Counted from the first letter of the stretch, positions 34,845 through 43,342 are shown. The stretch is DNA of 64,000 bases from Vallitalea okinawensis (GCF_002964605.1 NZ_PQDH01000010.1:1-64000); one strand, 5' to 3'. The notes: a model not told the origin generated them from the sequence alone. Numbers and translations: made by a program.

Positions 34845-35357
34845 TTAGCAGCTGATATGGAACATACTGAGTAATGTTTTATCAATTCTATTCCCTTGAT
34901 AAGAAATACGGGGATCAAGATAGTAATTGACACTCCTTCTTACCTTGATCTTAGCAAAGACGCCTTTTGCAACTAAATTATTCATATATTTATCAATAGT
35001 AGTCTTATCAAGTTCTAGTATCTCAATTAAATCTTTTTTAAGGATAGGGTCACCACTAGCTTTGGTAAGAAGGTTATTCTCATACCCAATATAAAAGGAC
35101 AGGGTGTATATAATACCTACTTCTGTCATGGATAATCCATAGGTGTCTCTTATTTCATTAAGATAATCACCGTATGATTTATTATAGTATTTATACGGTT
35201 TCCAATCTATTTTATTATAGTTATCTTTGACTGAGACAGAAAAACTAGGGACATCAAAACCTTCCTGCTCTAGAAGCTTCTTTTCTCGCAAAATGGCATT
35301 GGAAAGTCTTCTTTGAATCATAATTGGTGATACATGTTTGGCTTTATTTGTAGTCAT
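34845..35357 (-). CDS. RepL-like winged-helix replication protein
   Basis: This 170-residue protein resembles Firmicutes plasmid RepL initiators: GLSMTEVGIIYTLSFYIGYENNLL (about 95-118), then KKDLIEILELDKTTIDKYMNNLVAKGVFAKIKV as a winged helix, and YYLDPRISYQGNRID at the end. It could initiate replication of the excised element or act as a repressor. It follows a terminator of the upstream ArgR-like gene, with the palindrome pair immediately downstream. Confidence 0.65.
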   Translation of the reverse strand: MTTNKAKHVSPIMIQRRLSNAILREKKLLEQEGFDVPSFSVSVKDNYNKIDWKPYKYYNKSYGDYLNEIRDTYGLSMTEVGIIYTLSFYIGYENNLLTKASGDPILKKDLIEILELDKTTIDKYMNNLVAKGVFAKIKVRRSVNYYLDPRISYQGNRIDKTLLSMFHISC

Positions 35358-35407
35358 AGTAAAATCCTCACTTTCAAATATTTATGTTCGACTAGAAAAG
35401 TTATAAA

Positions 35408-35449
35408 AGAATCCTCCTATTAACCTTAGTTGGAAAATAAGAGGATTCT
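35408..35449 (-). terminator. Terminator after the ArgR-like gene
   Basis: AGAATCCTC pairs with GAGGATTCT. Read on the minus strand it is followed by TTTTAT. Confidence 0.7.
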
Positions 35450-35505
35450 AAATTTTAGGTCGAGTAGATATTAATTATTTGTTAGCTGTTTTTAAGTCGA
35501 ATAAA

Positions 35506-36126
35506 TTAATTTTCTAAAGAGGTATCCTTTGCTGTGTTAGCATCTTTGTTTGTAGCAGTATCTTCATTATTACTTGCTTGAGTGTTTGTCGGTGGACTCT
35601 TATACATAAGTGGTTCAAGGTTTTTTATTCTATATTCCACATATTCTTTATAATCATTGTCATTGAATACAAGTATTATGATTCCTTCTCCACAAACATA
35701 ACCCAGTATTTCATCGCTATATGTTTCTTTTAATTTTGTGGCAGTAATTCTTTCGTAGCCAGGATTAACGCTTAAAATATATGTCACAGGATCTTCAAAC
35801 AAAGTTGCTTCAGACTCTGTTAAAGTCATCTTTAATGAGTGCTCTTGAAATGATAACAAGAAATCTTTATTTACTTTATAGTAGCCCTCTTCAGTTGTCT
35901 CAATATGTAAATCTTTTATATCTCTACTAATAGTCGATTGACTACAATATATTTTAATATTTTCTAAGTGTGCTTGTATTAAACTCTGACTAGTAACTGT
36001 TTTATTTGCACTTAGAAGTTTGAGTATAGCATTTTGCCGTTTACTTGTCTCACTCACATTAAAAAGTCTTTCTACGATTAGAGCAGAACTATTATCTGCT
36101 TCTTCTTTGAGTGTCTTAGTTTTCAT
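35506..36126 (-). CDS. ArgR-like regulator lacking the arginine-binding aspartates
   Basis: This 206-residue protein has an ArgR N-terminal winged helix (about 28-75: RQNAILKLLSANKTVTSQSLI...CSQSTISRDIKDL), matching TQATVSRDIKEL of ArgR. The oligomerisation domain follows (VNPGYERITATKLKETYSDEILGYVCGEGIIILVF). Where ArgR has the arginine-contacting GDD, this protein has GEG (146-148), so it probably does not sense arginine. A Thr/Asn/Ser-rich tail (about 180-206) is extra. ArgR proteins also serve as accessory factors in recombination, a plausible role on an integrative element. Confidence 0.7.
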   Translation of the reverse strand: MKTKTLKEEADNSSALIVERLFNVSETSKRQNAILKLLSANKTVTSQSLIQAHLENIKIYCSQSTISRDIKDLHIETTEEGYYKVNKDFLLSFQEHSLKMTLTESEATLFEDPVTYILSVNPGYERITATKLKETYSDEILGYVCGEGIIILVFNDNDYKEYVEYRIKNLEPLMYKSPPTNTQASNNEDTATNKDANTAKDTSLEN

Positions 36127-36194
36127 AAATAATTGCTCCTATCTATTTTCAGATTTAAAATGGATGACCAGTTATGATGGTATCATTGTTAAAA

Positions 36195-36250
36195 ATTCAG
36201 TAATTCTAAATGGTGAATAACTATTATTCATATTATAACATTTTGTGAAT
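36195..36250. promoter_or_regulatory. Cluster of ARG-box-like half sites
   Basis: Half sites ATTCA (36195), TGAAT (36214), ATTCA (36226) and TGAAT (36246) lie in the divergent region between the ArgR-like gene and the next plus-strand gene. TGAAT-N7-ATTCA at 36214-36230 is wider than the usual TGAAT-N4-ATTCA. AT-rich DNA produces such words by chance, so this is suggestive only. Nothing else is recognised in 36127-36427. Confidence 0.35.
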
Positions 36251-36427
36251 GCATATGTCAAAGGTGTAAATAAAAGTATAGCTTTGTATGACTGATAATG
36301 ATATAATTTCCTTGTAAGCAAGTGATATTCATTGTGTGGGTAACACCTGCTGATATAGTAAGTGGATATATTCACAACAGACCTAGGTAAGACAATAATA
36401 AACTAAAGATGTGGAAGGAGAATTGAT

Positions 36428-36802
36428 ATGGCACAAAATTTGAAGTTAGCTCTTAAAGAAAGAAAAGAATTTGGTAAAGAGGCACATGAATATAGTATGA
36501 TAGGTGATTTTAAAATTATAGTCCCTATTATAGATACAATTTTTATGAAGCAAGATGAGGTAAAAATTATTAGACAAGCAAGATCATTTTTAAGTGATTA
36601 TATTGTGGATATTACGTGCTATAAAAATGAAGTACATCTAAATTGCTATTATGGTGAGGGTATCCCAGTAGAAAATATTAAGCAGATATATGAAGTTATA
36701 GGTCTAATTAATAAAGTGATAGTGACAAATTTAGGGAAAGCACAGATTTATAACTATGAAACTATTGTTGAAGTCTCTACCGTAAATAGTATGGTAGCCT
36801 AA
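36428..36802 (+). CDS. Hypothetical protein (124 residues)
   Basis: No family is recognised. A basic N-terminus (LALKERKEFGKEAHEYSMIG) precedes an alpha/beta segment (IVDITCYKNEVHLNCYYGEGIPVENIKQIYEVIGLINKVIVTNLG). It begins the divergent plus-strand replication/integration block, with GGAGAATTG before the ATG and the first iterons directly after its stop. Confidence 0.55.
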   Translation: MAQNLKLALKERKEFGKEAHEYSMIGDFKIIVPIIDTIFMKQDEVKIIRQARSFLSDYIVDITCYKNEVHLNCYYGEGIPVENIKQIYEVIGLINKVIVTNLGKAQIYNYETIVEVSTVNSMVA

Positions 36803-36804
36803 TT

Positions 36805-36877
36805 GAGAATATCGAAAGTATTGAAATGTAAAAAATTGTATTTTAAGTTTTCGATACTTTCGATACTTTCATTTCTC
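36805..36877. repeat. Iteron cluster (GAAAGTATC units)
   Basis: The 9-bp unit GAAAGTATC, or a near copy, appears in one orientation at 36809-36825 and twice in tandem in the other at 36849-36870, together making an inverted arrangement bordered by GAGAA/TTCTC. A further pair lies at 38511-38528, on the other side of the ATPase gene. Such units are typical of replication-origin iterons or regulator sites. Confidence 0.65.
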
Positions 36878-36930
36878 ATGTGTGCTAACGAGTGTTTAAG
36901 ACTATAAAATTATATATTGGAGGAATTAAA

Positions 36931-38499
36931 ATGAATAGTAAATTAATAGAAAATTCAGATATTAAAGAAAAGCAATCAGATATAATTCTTGATTTACTTA
37001 AGGGGATAGAAGTGATTAAAGATGATTATGATACTGTATATGCAAAGATTAAGGTAGGTAATCTTACAGAGCTTGTAAATACTAGAAAAAAGAAATTTAA
37101 ATATTATATTATAAAAAAATTCTTAGATGATAGAGGTACGCCCCCTAGTGATAATTCAATTAGCCAAGCAATAAACGCTATAGAAGCAGGAGCTATATTT
37201 TCTACTGAGCCGAAGAATGTTGGGAAGAGGGTTGTAAAGGTTGATAATACCTTTAATTATGATTTAGCTAATAGTAAATATCAATATATTAGGATAGCCC
37301 CTAGTGGTTGTAAGGTTACAAATGATAGTAATGTCTATTTCTCAAGAAGTGGCAATATGCGTACTCAAGTTATGCCAGATTTCTCACTAAATTGTAGAGA
37401 GCTATTTGATCTACTAAAAAAGCATTTTAGATTTAAGACAAAAAATGATTTAATACTGTTAGCAACATACTTAGTATCTTGTTTTGTTCCTGATATACCA
37501 CATCCGATATTAGTTTTATATGGTGAAAAGGGAGCAGCTAAATCAACGAGTATGAAGATGATAAAATCAATAGTTGATCCAAGCATACAAGGTTTAATAA
37601 CAATGCCTAATTCAAAACAAGATTTAGCAGTGGTATTAGCTAATAACTATATGCCAAGTTTTGATAACTTAGACATAATAACTCCGGAAAAAAGTGATAT
37701 GCTTTGCATGGCTGCAACAGGAGGAGGGTTTGCCAAGAGGCAGCTATATACAGATGATGAAGAAGTAATATTAACGTTTAAAAGATGCGTTATGCTTAAT
37801 GGTATTAATATAGTTGCAACAAGACCTGATTTATTAGATCGATCTATTTTGATTGAATTAGAGAGAATATCAGAAGAAGAAAGGAAGACTGAAGAAGAGG
37901 TATGGGAAGAGTTTGATGCTGATAAACCTAAGATATTAGGAGCTATTTTACTAACATTATCAAAGGCGATGTCAATGTATAATATCATTCGACCAAAAAA
38001 ATTAGGGAGAATGGCTGATTTTACAAAGTGGGGATATATCAGTGCTGAGGTTCTTGAACTCGGAGGTGATAAATTTCTTAAAGCATACTTAGATAATCAA
38101 AGTAAGGCTAATGAGGAAGCAGTTGGATCACATCCAGTAGCAGCAACAGTACAAGCTTTAATGAGAGATAAAGATAGCTACGAAAGTAGTGTATCTGATC
38201 TACTAGTGGCACTTGAAAGGGTGGCGGAGGTAGAGAAAATTGATATAAAGGTTAAATCATTTCCTAAAGCGCCTAATATATTGTCTAAGAGGCTTAAGGA
38301 AGTTAAATCAAATCTTGCTCTAATAGGAATAACTTATGATATAAAAAATATAAGTACTAATAAAGAAATAATCATTAGAAATGCCAATAGAGAAAGTAAC
38401 ATAGTAAAACCAATAAAAAAGCGTAAGTTTAATTTAGCAGATGTAAAGAGACCTAAGAAAAGGGTTATAACTATGTCAGAAAAAACTTTAACAGAATAA
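36931..38499 (+). CDS. Phage/plasmid-type replication ATPase
   Basis: From ATG 36931 (GGAGG upstream) this is 522 residues; earlier starts lack a ribosome site. Walker A is GEKGAAKST (198-206), followed by FDNLDIITPEKSDMLCMAATGGGFAKRQL (Walker B-like and sensor region) and LNGINIVATRPDLLDRSILIEL, a pattern shared with helicase-like ATPases of phage and plasmid primase-helicase proteins. No zinc or primase motif is visible in the first 150 residues. Iterons on both sides suggest it unwinds or loads at the element's origin. Confidence 0.75.
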   Translation: MNSKLIENSDIKEKQSDIILDLLKGIEVIKDDYDTVYAKIKVGNLTELVNTRKKKFKYYIIKKFLDDRGTPPSDNSISQAINAIEAGAIFSTEPKNVGKRVVKVDNTFNYDLANSKYQYIRIAPSGCKVTNDSNVYFSRSGNMRTQVMPDFSLNCRELFDLLKKHFRFKTKNDLILLATYLVSCFVPDIPHPILVLYGEKGAAKSTSMKMIKSIVDPSIQGLITMPNSKQDLAVVLANNYMPSFDNLDIITPEKSDMLCMAATGGGFAKRQLYTDDEEVILTFKRCVMLNGINIVATRPDLLDRSILIELERISEEERKTEEEVWEEFDADKPKILGAILLTLSKAMSMYNIIRPKKLGRMADFTKWGYISAEVLELGGDKFLKAYLDNQSKANEEAVGSHPVAATVQALMRDKDSYESSVSDLLVALERVAEVEKIDIKVKSFPKAPNILSKRLKEVKSNLALIGITYDIKNISTNKEIIIRNANRESNIVKPIKKRKFNLADVKRPKKRVITMSEKTLTE

Positions 38500-38510
38500 A
38501 TTCATACCCT

Positions 38511-38528
38511 AAAGTATCGAAAGTATAG
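38511..38528. repeat. Iteron pair downstream of the ATPase gene
   Basis: AAAGTATCGAAAGTATA repeats the unit seen at 36805-36877. Confidence 0.6.
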
Positions 38529-38620
38529 TATTAAAAAAAGCTGTAATTTATAACGTATATGAAGTAAAGATAAACACATATTATGATCATGCTATAGATA
38601 AATAAGAAAGGATGGTATTA

Positions 38621-38845
38621 ATGGCTCAACATTTAGTATTAAACGAATGTCCTGATGCATTAAATCCTAAGATGATTGCTAACATCTTAGGCATCGGCTA
38701 CTCTAAGGCATTAAACCTAGTTAAATATGGGGATATGGATTACATAAGAATTGGTAATACATATCGAGTATCAAAAGATAATTTCATTGAATGGTTTAAC
38801 CGGAAAGGTAAGCGATCTATCAATATTTATGAAGATAATTTTTAA
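38621..38845 (+). CDS. xis: Excisionase-like helix-turn-helix protein
   Basis: This 74-residue protein (ATG 38621 with AAAGGA upstream; ATG 38612 overlaps that site) has a MerR-like winged helix typical of excisionases: ALNPKMIANILGIGYSKALNLVKYGDMDYIRIGNTYRVSKDNFIEWF. It lies directly before the integrase gene and would steer the integrase toward excision by bending DNA at the element ends. Confidence 0.8.
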   Translation: MAQHLVLNECPDALNPKMIANILGIGYSKALNLVKYGDMDYIRIGNTYRVSKDNFIEWFNRKGKRSINIYEDNF

Positions 38846-38851
38846 ACAATA

Positions 38852-38875
38852 GGGCTAGGAGAAAACTCCTAGCCC
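38852..38875 (+). terminator. Hairpin between xis and int
   Basis: GGGCTAGGAG pairs perfectly with CTCCTAGCCC around AAAA. There is no T-run, so it may attenuate or stabilise the xis-int message rather than terminate it. Confidence 0.55.
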
Positions 38876-38901
38876 ATAATTAAAGGCTGGAGGGTGATAA
38901 A

Positions 38902-40071
38902 ATGGCATCAGGTCATTTACGTAAGAGATCATTAAAGAATGGTAAGAACTCATGGCAGCTTACAATTGAGATAGGTGTAGATCCCGTAACAGGTAAGAGG
39001 CAGAGGATTTTTGAAACCATAAAGGGTGGCACTAAAAAGGAAGCAGAACGAAGAATGAGAAAGATTATTACTGATATAGAGCAGAATGAGTATATTGCAC
39101 CTCAAAATATTACAGTTGAAGCTTTCATGATAGATTGGCTAGAGACGTATAAAATACCATATATTTCTCCCAAAACAGTGGAACAATACAAAGGGCAAGT
39201 GTACAAATATATCATACCTTTGCTAGGGAAAAAGAAACTTCAGAGTCTAAAGACTATAGAAGTTCAAAAATTCTATAATGAAATCCACAAGGCATCACCA
39301 ATCAGTGGAAAACCTTTATCAGCGGCTACAGTGAGGAAAATCCATCTTAATTTAAAAGCAGCACTTAATAAGGCTGTTGATCTAGAACTGATTAAGAAGA
39401 ATCCAGCTAAGACAGCTGTACTACCAAAGGCTAAGAGATTCAAGCCACATATTTATGAAGGTGAGGAAACTAGACAGTTACTAGAAGCTGTACGAGGTAC
39501 TGACTTAGAAGTGCCCATAAATCTTTTAGTAGGATTAGGATTAAGGAGAGGGGAGCTATTAGGGTTAAGATGGAAAGATGTTGATTTTGATAATAAAAGA
39601 GTACATATTAGGCAGAATCTTATACAGCTACAAAATACAAAGCTCCATTTCAAAGAACCAAAGACAGAAAGCTCAATTAGAGAAATAGCTCTTTCAAATA
39701 CACTAGTGAAGCTGCTGAGGCAGCAATATGTGAAAATCTGTGAAAACAAGTTAAGGTTTGGCGAAGAATACAAAGATCATGATCTTGTAATTTGTAAAGA
39801 GAATGGAGAACCTATGAATCCTAACTCCTTTAGTCAGAAGTTCAGAAGGAAGCTAAAGAGGGAGGGGTTAAGGCATATACGTGTTCATGATTTACGTCAT
39901 ACTAATGCTACACTCATGTTGGATGCAGGAATAAGTCCCAAGGTTGCTCAGGAACGACTTGGACATGCCTCAATAGCAACTACAATGGATATTTACTCAC
40001 ACGTAACATCTTCACTGGAACAAGAGGCGGCTAAAAAGTTAGAGGAAAGTGTATTCAGTAAGATAGGTTGA
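38902..40071 (+). CDS. int: Tyrosine site-specific integrase
   Basis: This 389-residue protein has the three-part Tn916/phage-integrase form: an arm-binding domain (1-60), a SAM-like core-binding domain (about 72-165) and a catalytic domain (180-389) with Arg215 in GLRRGELLGLRW, Lys254, HDLRH at 329-333, LGH with His355, and nucleophile Tyr365 in MDIYSHV. It presumably integrates the element at tRNA-Arg(CCU). It lies 3.4 kb from the right attachment site, with xis just upstream. Confidence 0.95.
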   Translation: MASGHLRKRSLKNGKNSWQLTIEIGVDPVTGKRQRIFETIKGGTKKEAERRMRKIITDIEQNEYIAPQNITVEAFMIDWLETYKIPYISPKTVEQYKGQVYKYIIPLLGKKKLQSLKTIEVQKFYNEIHKASPISGKPLSAATVRKIHLNLKAALNKAVDLELIKKNPAKTAVLPKAKRFKPHIYEGEETRQLLEAVRGTDLEVPINLLVGLGLRRGELLGLRWKDVDFDNKRVHIRQNLIQLQNTKLHFKEPKTESSIREIALSNTLVKLLRQQYVKICENKLRFGEEYKDHDLVICKENGEPMNPNSFSQKFRRKLKREGLRHIRVHDLRHTNATLMLDAGISPKVAQERLGHASIATTMDIYSHVTSSLEQEAAKKLEESVFSKIG

Positions 40072-40192
40072 TAACACAATTTCTTATTCATTTTGGATAA
40101 ATACTAAATATAATATGTTTTATAATATGTATTTACATATGGAGATTAATATGATATTATAATATAAATATTAATTTAAGGAGTGATATGTT

Positions 40193-40870
40193 ATGCCAAA
40201 GACACTTCAAGACCGTATCAGAAGAACTATTAATAAGAGTAAGGAGGAAGGTACAAAAAAGCAAATTTCACTTGTGTTAGATGAGCGAACGCTTCAAATG
40301 ACGGACGTTATAGTCGAACAGTTTAAAGTTTTGACCGGAGGTAAAATAGCCACATCCCGTAACCAGTTGATCGAAGATGCAATAGAAGAGTATATCAAAG
40401 CAGCATCAGAAGTTCTTTTACAAGATCATTATATTAACATCGATGAGCTAATTGATTCTAAAAGTAAAGATGAGGATAAATCAGATAATGAGCAACAATT
40501 GGGGCGGCAAGAAGGCGAAGAAGAGAAGAATCTTGCAATATTTCCAGCGAGGAATGAGGGGTTTGAAAGAGTTTTTCTTGGGAAGAAACAGTGGTACTCA
40601 GTTCGTATCGCAGAGAAGCGTATACCTTATATTGAGTATGTTGCTTGTTACCGTGGAGCTCCTTATAGTGGAATTACACATTATGCAAAAGTTAAAAGCA
40701 TTAAACCTATCCACGGAACAAATAAGTATATCATTCATTTCGATGGTGAGCCAATAGAGTTAAGTAATTTAGTCAGCCTAGGCAGTAGTGATGTTATGGA
40801 GGTCAGGAAATTAAGGTATTCTAACTTAGAATTGCTTAAAAAAGCTAATGAAGTTTCAGATTTATGGTAA
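40193..40870 (+). CDS. Ribbon-helix-helix protein with C-terminal EVE-like domain
   Basis: This 225-residue protein has an N-terminal ribbon-helix-helix (KKQISLVLDERTLQMTDVIVEQFKVLTGG...SRNQLIEDAIEEYIKAA, about 22-72), an acidic linker (about 85-115), and a C-terminal domain FERVFLGKKQWYSVRIAEKRIPYIEYVACYRGAPYSGITHYAKVKSIKP that I recall from nuclease- and methylation-linked proteins and that looks PUA/EVE-like. It could be a repressor sensing a modified base or a defense switch. ATG follows AAGGAGTG. The domain name is tentative. Confidence 0.55.
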   Translation: MPKTLQDRIRRTINKSKEEGTKKQISLVLDERTLQMTDVIVEQFKVLTGGKIATSRNQLIEDAIEEYIKAASEVLLQDHYINIDELIDSKSKDEDKSDNEQQLGRQEGEEEKNLAIFPARNEGFERVFLGKKQWYSVRIAEKRIPYIEYVACYRGAPYSGITHYAKVKSIKPIHGTNKYIIHFDGEPIELSNLVSLGSSDVMEVRKLRYSNLELLKKANEVSDLW

Positions 40871-41314
40871 GATAAGGCTTAAAATATACTTTTCTTACAT
40901 AAAGTGATATGGAAAAATATGTACAAGGTATAATTTTGATGGTATAATAGATTAAAGTGTAGTTATTCTTACTTGGTGCATCTATCATAGGATAAATGTA
41001 TGCTTAAGAATAATAAGTTGAGAAAATATAAAAAGCCAAAATAAAGCATACCAAAAGCCAAAAAAAGATAAGTAAACGTCTAATGTGATTAAAGCCACTT
41101 AAATAATAGCAGAGAAAAAAGGTTTAGATAAGCCTTATGCAGATAAGTAAATGAGTGTGGCAAAGAAGAGATGAAAAGGCGAATAGAAAAGTTAAGGCAA
41201 AAGGAAATAAGAATAAGAGGCGAATAATTAAGAGACTATTATAAAATAATAGAAGCGTACATATTAGATAGAAACCATGTTTGTCACACTTAATAATATT
41301 AAAGGTGGAATGGT
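40871..41314 (+). other. Purine-rich region with decayed short frames
   Basis: This stretch is unusually rich in A and G on the plus strand and contains only very short basic frames (for example MKRRIEKLRQKEIRIRGE at 41171). It may be the remains of a gene or an untranslated RNA. No structure or repeat is clear. Confidence 0.35.
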
Positions 41315-41434
41315 ATGCTATTTAATAAGAGGATCAAAGAAATAATATCAGTACTTTTGATTGGATTATGTATTAATGGATTTTACGACTTACTAGTTTG
41401 GATAGTTCAGCATGTTAGGATAGTAATAGTTTAG
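41315..41434 (+). CDS. Small single-helix membrane protein (39 residues)
   Basis: ATG 41315 follows AAAGGTGG and encodes 39 residues: a basic start (MLFNKRIKEI), a hydrophobic helix (ISVLLIGLCINGFYDLLVWIV) and a short tail. It has its own terminator at 41442. It might be a toxin-like peptide or a phage-type membrane protein. Confidence 0.5.
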   Translation: MLFNKRIKEIISVLLIGLCINGFYDLLVWIVQHVRIVIV

Positions 41435-41441
41435 TACATAG

Positions 41442-41466
41442 GGGGAGTAAGCGTACTCTCCTTTTT
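41442..41466 (+). terminator. Terminator after the small membrane protein
   Basis: GGGGAGTA pairs with TACTCTCC around AGCG and is followed by TTTTT. Confidence 0.8.
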
Positions 41467-41523
41467 AATTTTCTGAAATTACTTAGTATGTTGTAATCTG
41501 ACTATAAAAATATTTCAATAAAA

Positions 41524-42366
41524 TTGATTAATAAGGATGTGATTCAAATTTTTACGGATAGAGAGAAACTTAAAATTGAAGAGGCAAAAGGATACCCTTT
41601 AGACGTGCCAAACAATTCATATGTATATATAAATGGGGATATCTATAATATTATTAAATTTAATAGATTGGCTATTGGAGATAGTATAGTACAAGATGGC
41701 AGTGAAAAGTTACTTCTAAAGGACCTTTCACATAGGTTAAAAATTAACCTAGATAATAATAGAGTTCCCGTATTAGCCTATGGAGCGAATGCATCTAACA
41801 TACAGCTTAAAAGTAAATATAAGAATTTTAAGAATGTTGTTATTCCTGTTGTTCAGTCTAAATTAATTGATTTTGATGTCGTTTATACTCCATATATTTG
41901 CTATGATGGTTCTATTCCTGCAACTATTCAGTACTCGCCGAAAACAGAATGCAATGTATATGTTACCTATCTCACTGAGGAGCAATTAAAGCATATGCAC
42001 AAAACAGAATGCATCGGTGAAGATTATAATTATGTTAAACTGTTTAATATTCAGATGGTTTTAGATGTTCAAGTATTAGAGAAAGAAATATACTCCTACA
42101 ATAGTCTGCATGGCTGCTTTCATACTGGAGAAAACCACATAGCTTTGAAGTGTATAAAGGCTATAAATAGGAAATTTTTATCTATGAGTGAGGAAGAATT
42201 ACTTCTAATGGTAAAAAATAAGTTGGGTATTAGTAAAACTCTTGATGAGTTCATTCTAGATAATATAAATAATCCAACACTTCGAAACAAAACATCTGAG
42301 AGATTAGCAGAAATGTCAAGAGAATTTCAATATAATGATTGGGTGGTCTTAGATGGGGATACATAG
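41524..42366 (+). CDS. Gamma-glutamylcyclotransferase-like protein of unknown role
   Basis: This 280-residue protein contains VPVLAYGANASNIQLKSKY, then VIPVVQSKLIDFDVVYTPYICYDGSIPATIQYSPKT, then VTYLTEEQLKHMHKTE. That order (YGANAS; G-x-IPATI; LTxxQLxxMHxTE) recalls a GGCT-like fold seen in uncharacterised proteins. The listed start is TTG 41524 without a clear ribosome site; the true start may differ. Its end overlaps the next gene by 14 bp, so the two form a unit at the right end of element 1, a usual place for cargo. Confidence 0.55.
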   Translation: MINKDVIQIFTDREKLKIEEAKGYPLDVPNNSYVYINGDIYNIIKFNRLAIGDSIVQDGSEKLLLKDLSHRLKINLDNNRVPVLAYGANASNIQLKSKYKNFKNVVIPVVQSKLIDFDVVYTPYICYDGSIPATIQYSPKTECNVYVTYLTEEQLKHMHKTECIGEDYNYVKLFNIQMVLDVQVLEKEIYSYNSLHGCFHTGENHIALKCIKAINRKFLSMSEEELLLMVKNKLGISKTLDEFILDNINNPTLRNKTSERLAEMSREFQYNDWVVLDGDT

Positions 42367-43276
42367 AAACTCAAATATAAACAATTCCTTTAAAATAAGT
42401 GGTACTATTGATAGAAAAGGCGCAAAATATAATTACATTATAGTTGTAAATAAATCGATGAAAGAAAAATTGGGGAGTTTTGCAGTTATTGAACATAAGT
42501 CTCCAAATTATGATAAACCTTTAAGAGCATATGGTAGAGTATTAATTAATAACAAGTTAAAATCTGATGAAGTTATGCTAGACCAAACAATTAGAACTGC
42601 AATTGGTATATCGTATAATAATGATAGTTTTTATGGATTTAGTGAAGTAGTTAATCTATACCCACTAAAAGTTAGTCTTAAACAACATTTTCATACTTAT
42701 ATAGCATCAATTTTTGCAATTAGGTATATATATTGTAGATTCAACGTACCTAATATTATTGATGCAGAAAAAAATATTGTTAGAATTCCAGAAGATACTT
42801 TTGACTTAATAGGATGTAGTAATAGGGATACAATTATTTGTGAATTTCCTGCCAAGGTCAAGGGTGAATATATATTAAAAACCTATAAATCACAAGGGTA
42901 CATAGCATCTACTGGTATGATAGACGAGAGAATAAGAGTGGAGAATGATGAAGATGACCCCAATAATACTAGATACTTATCATCGTTAAAACTATTAGGA
43001 CTTCAACCTGATATACCTAGAATATTTTTAGATTATCATATTAGAGAGAAGCTTAATACACAAGAATTACAGCCAATTGCCATAAGAAGAGACGTAAAAG
43101 GATTATTCTTTAAGCAAATAATAGAATTTGGTTTAGTATTAATGGTCACGTTAATTACATTGATTAGTATTGTTCCAGGAGAGATTACATGGGGAAAACT
43201 TGTCGTTACATCATTATTAGCAAGTTTAGTCTCAATAGTTTTAATTATTTTAAAGATTAGGTCTACACTAAAATAA
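42353..43276 (+). CDS. Membrane-anchored protein partner, unknown function
   Basis: This 307-residue protein overlaps the preceding gene by 14 bp. The soluble part has two beta-rich segments: ISGTIDRKGAKYNYIIVVNKSMKEKLGSFAVIEHK...RAYGRVL and NIVRIPEDTFDLIGCSNRDTIICEFPAKVKGEYILKTY, which might be double-psi-barrel-like. Two transmembrane helices close the protein (LVLMVTLITLISIVP and LLASLVSIVLIILKI, about 250-303). A cytosolic GGCT-like enzyme paired with a membrane-tethered partner has the look of a defense or signalling module, but no known system matches. Confidence 0.5.
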   Translation: MGIHRNSNINNSFKISGTIDRKGAKYNYIIVVNKSMKEKLGSFAVIEHKSPNYDKPLRAYGRVLINNKLKSDEVMLDQTIRTAIGISYNNDSFYGFSEVVNLYPLKVSLKQHFHTYIASIFAIRYIYCRFNVPNIIDAEKNIVRIPEDTFDLIGCSNRDTIICEFPAKVKGEYILKTYKSQGYIASTGMIDERIRVENDEDDPNNTRYLSSLKLLGLQPDIPRIFLDYHIREKLNTQELQPIAIRRDVKGLFFKQIIEFGLVLMVTLITLISIVPGEITWGKLVVTSLLASLVSIVLIILKIRSTLK

Positions 43277-43342
43277 TATGCCTATTACCTTGATATGTAT
43301 CAATTATGAACACAGGAGTAGTCATTTTATAAATGTCGCCCA

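Noticed and set aside
38902-40071. Integrase as part of Tn916-like conjugative transposon
   Set aside because: No Tn916 transfer, relaxase or tetracycline genes are present and the ends lie in a tRNA, unlike Tn916.
40452-40757. Plus-strand 101-residue frame inside the RHH gene
   Set aside because: It overlaps a well-supported gene in another frame, lacks a good ribosome site and has no family resemblance.
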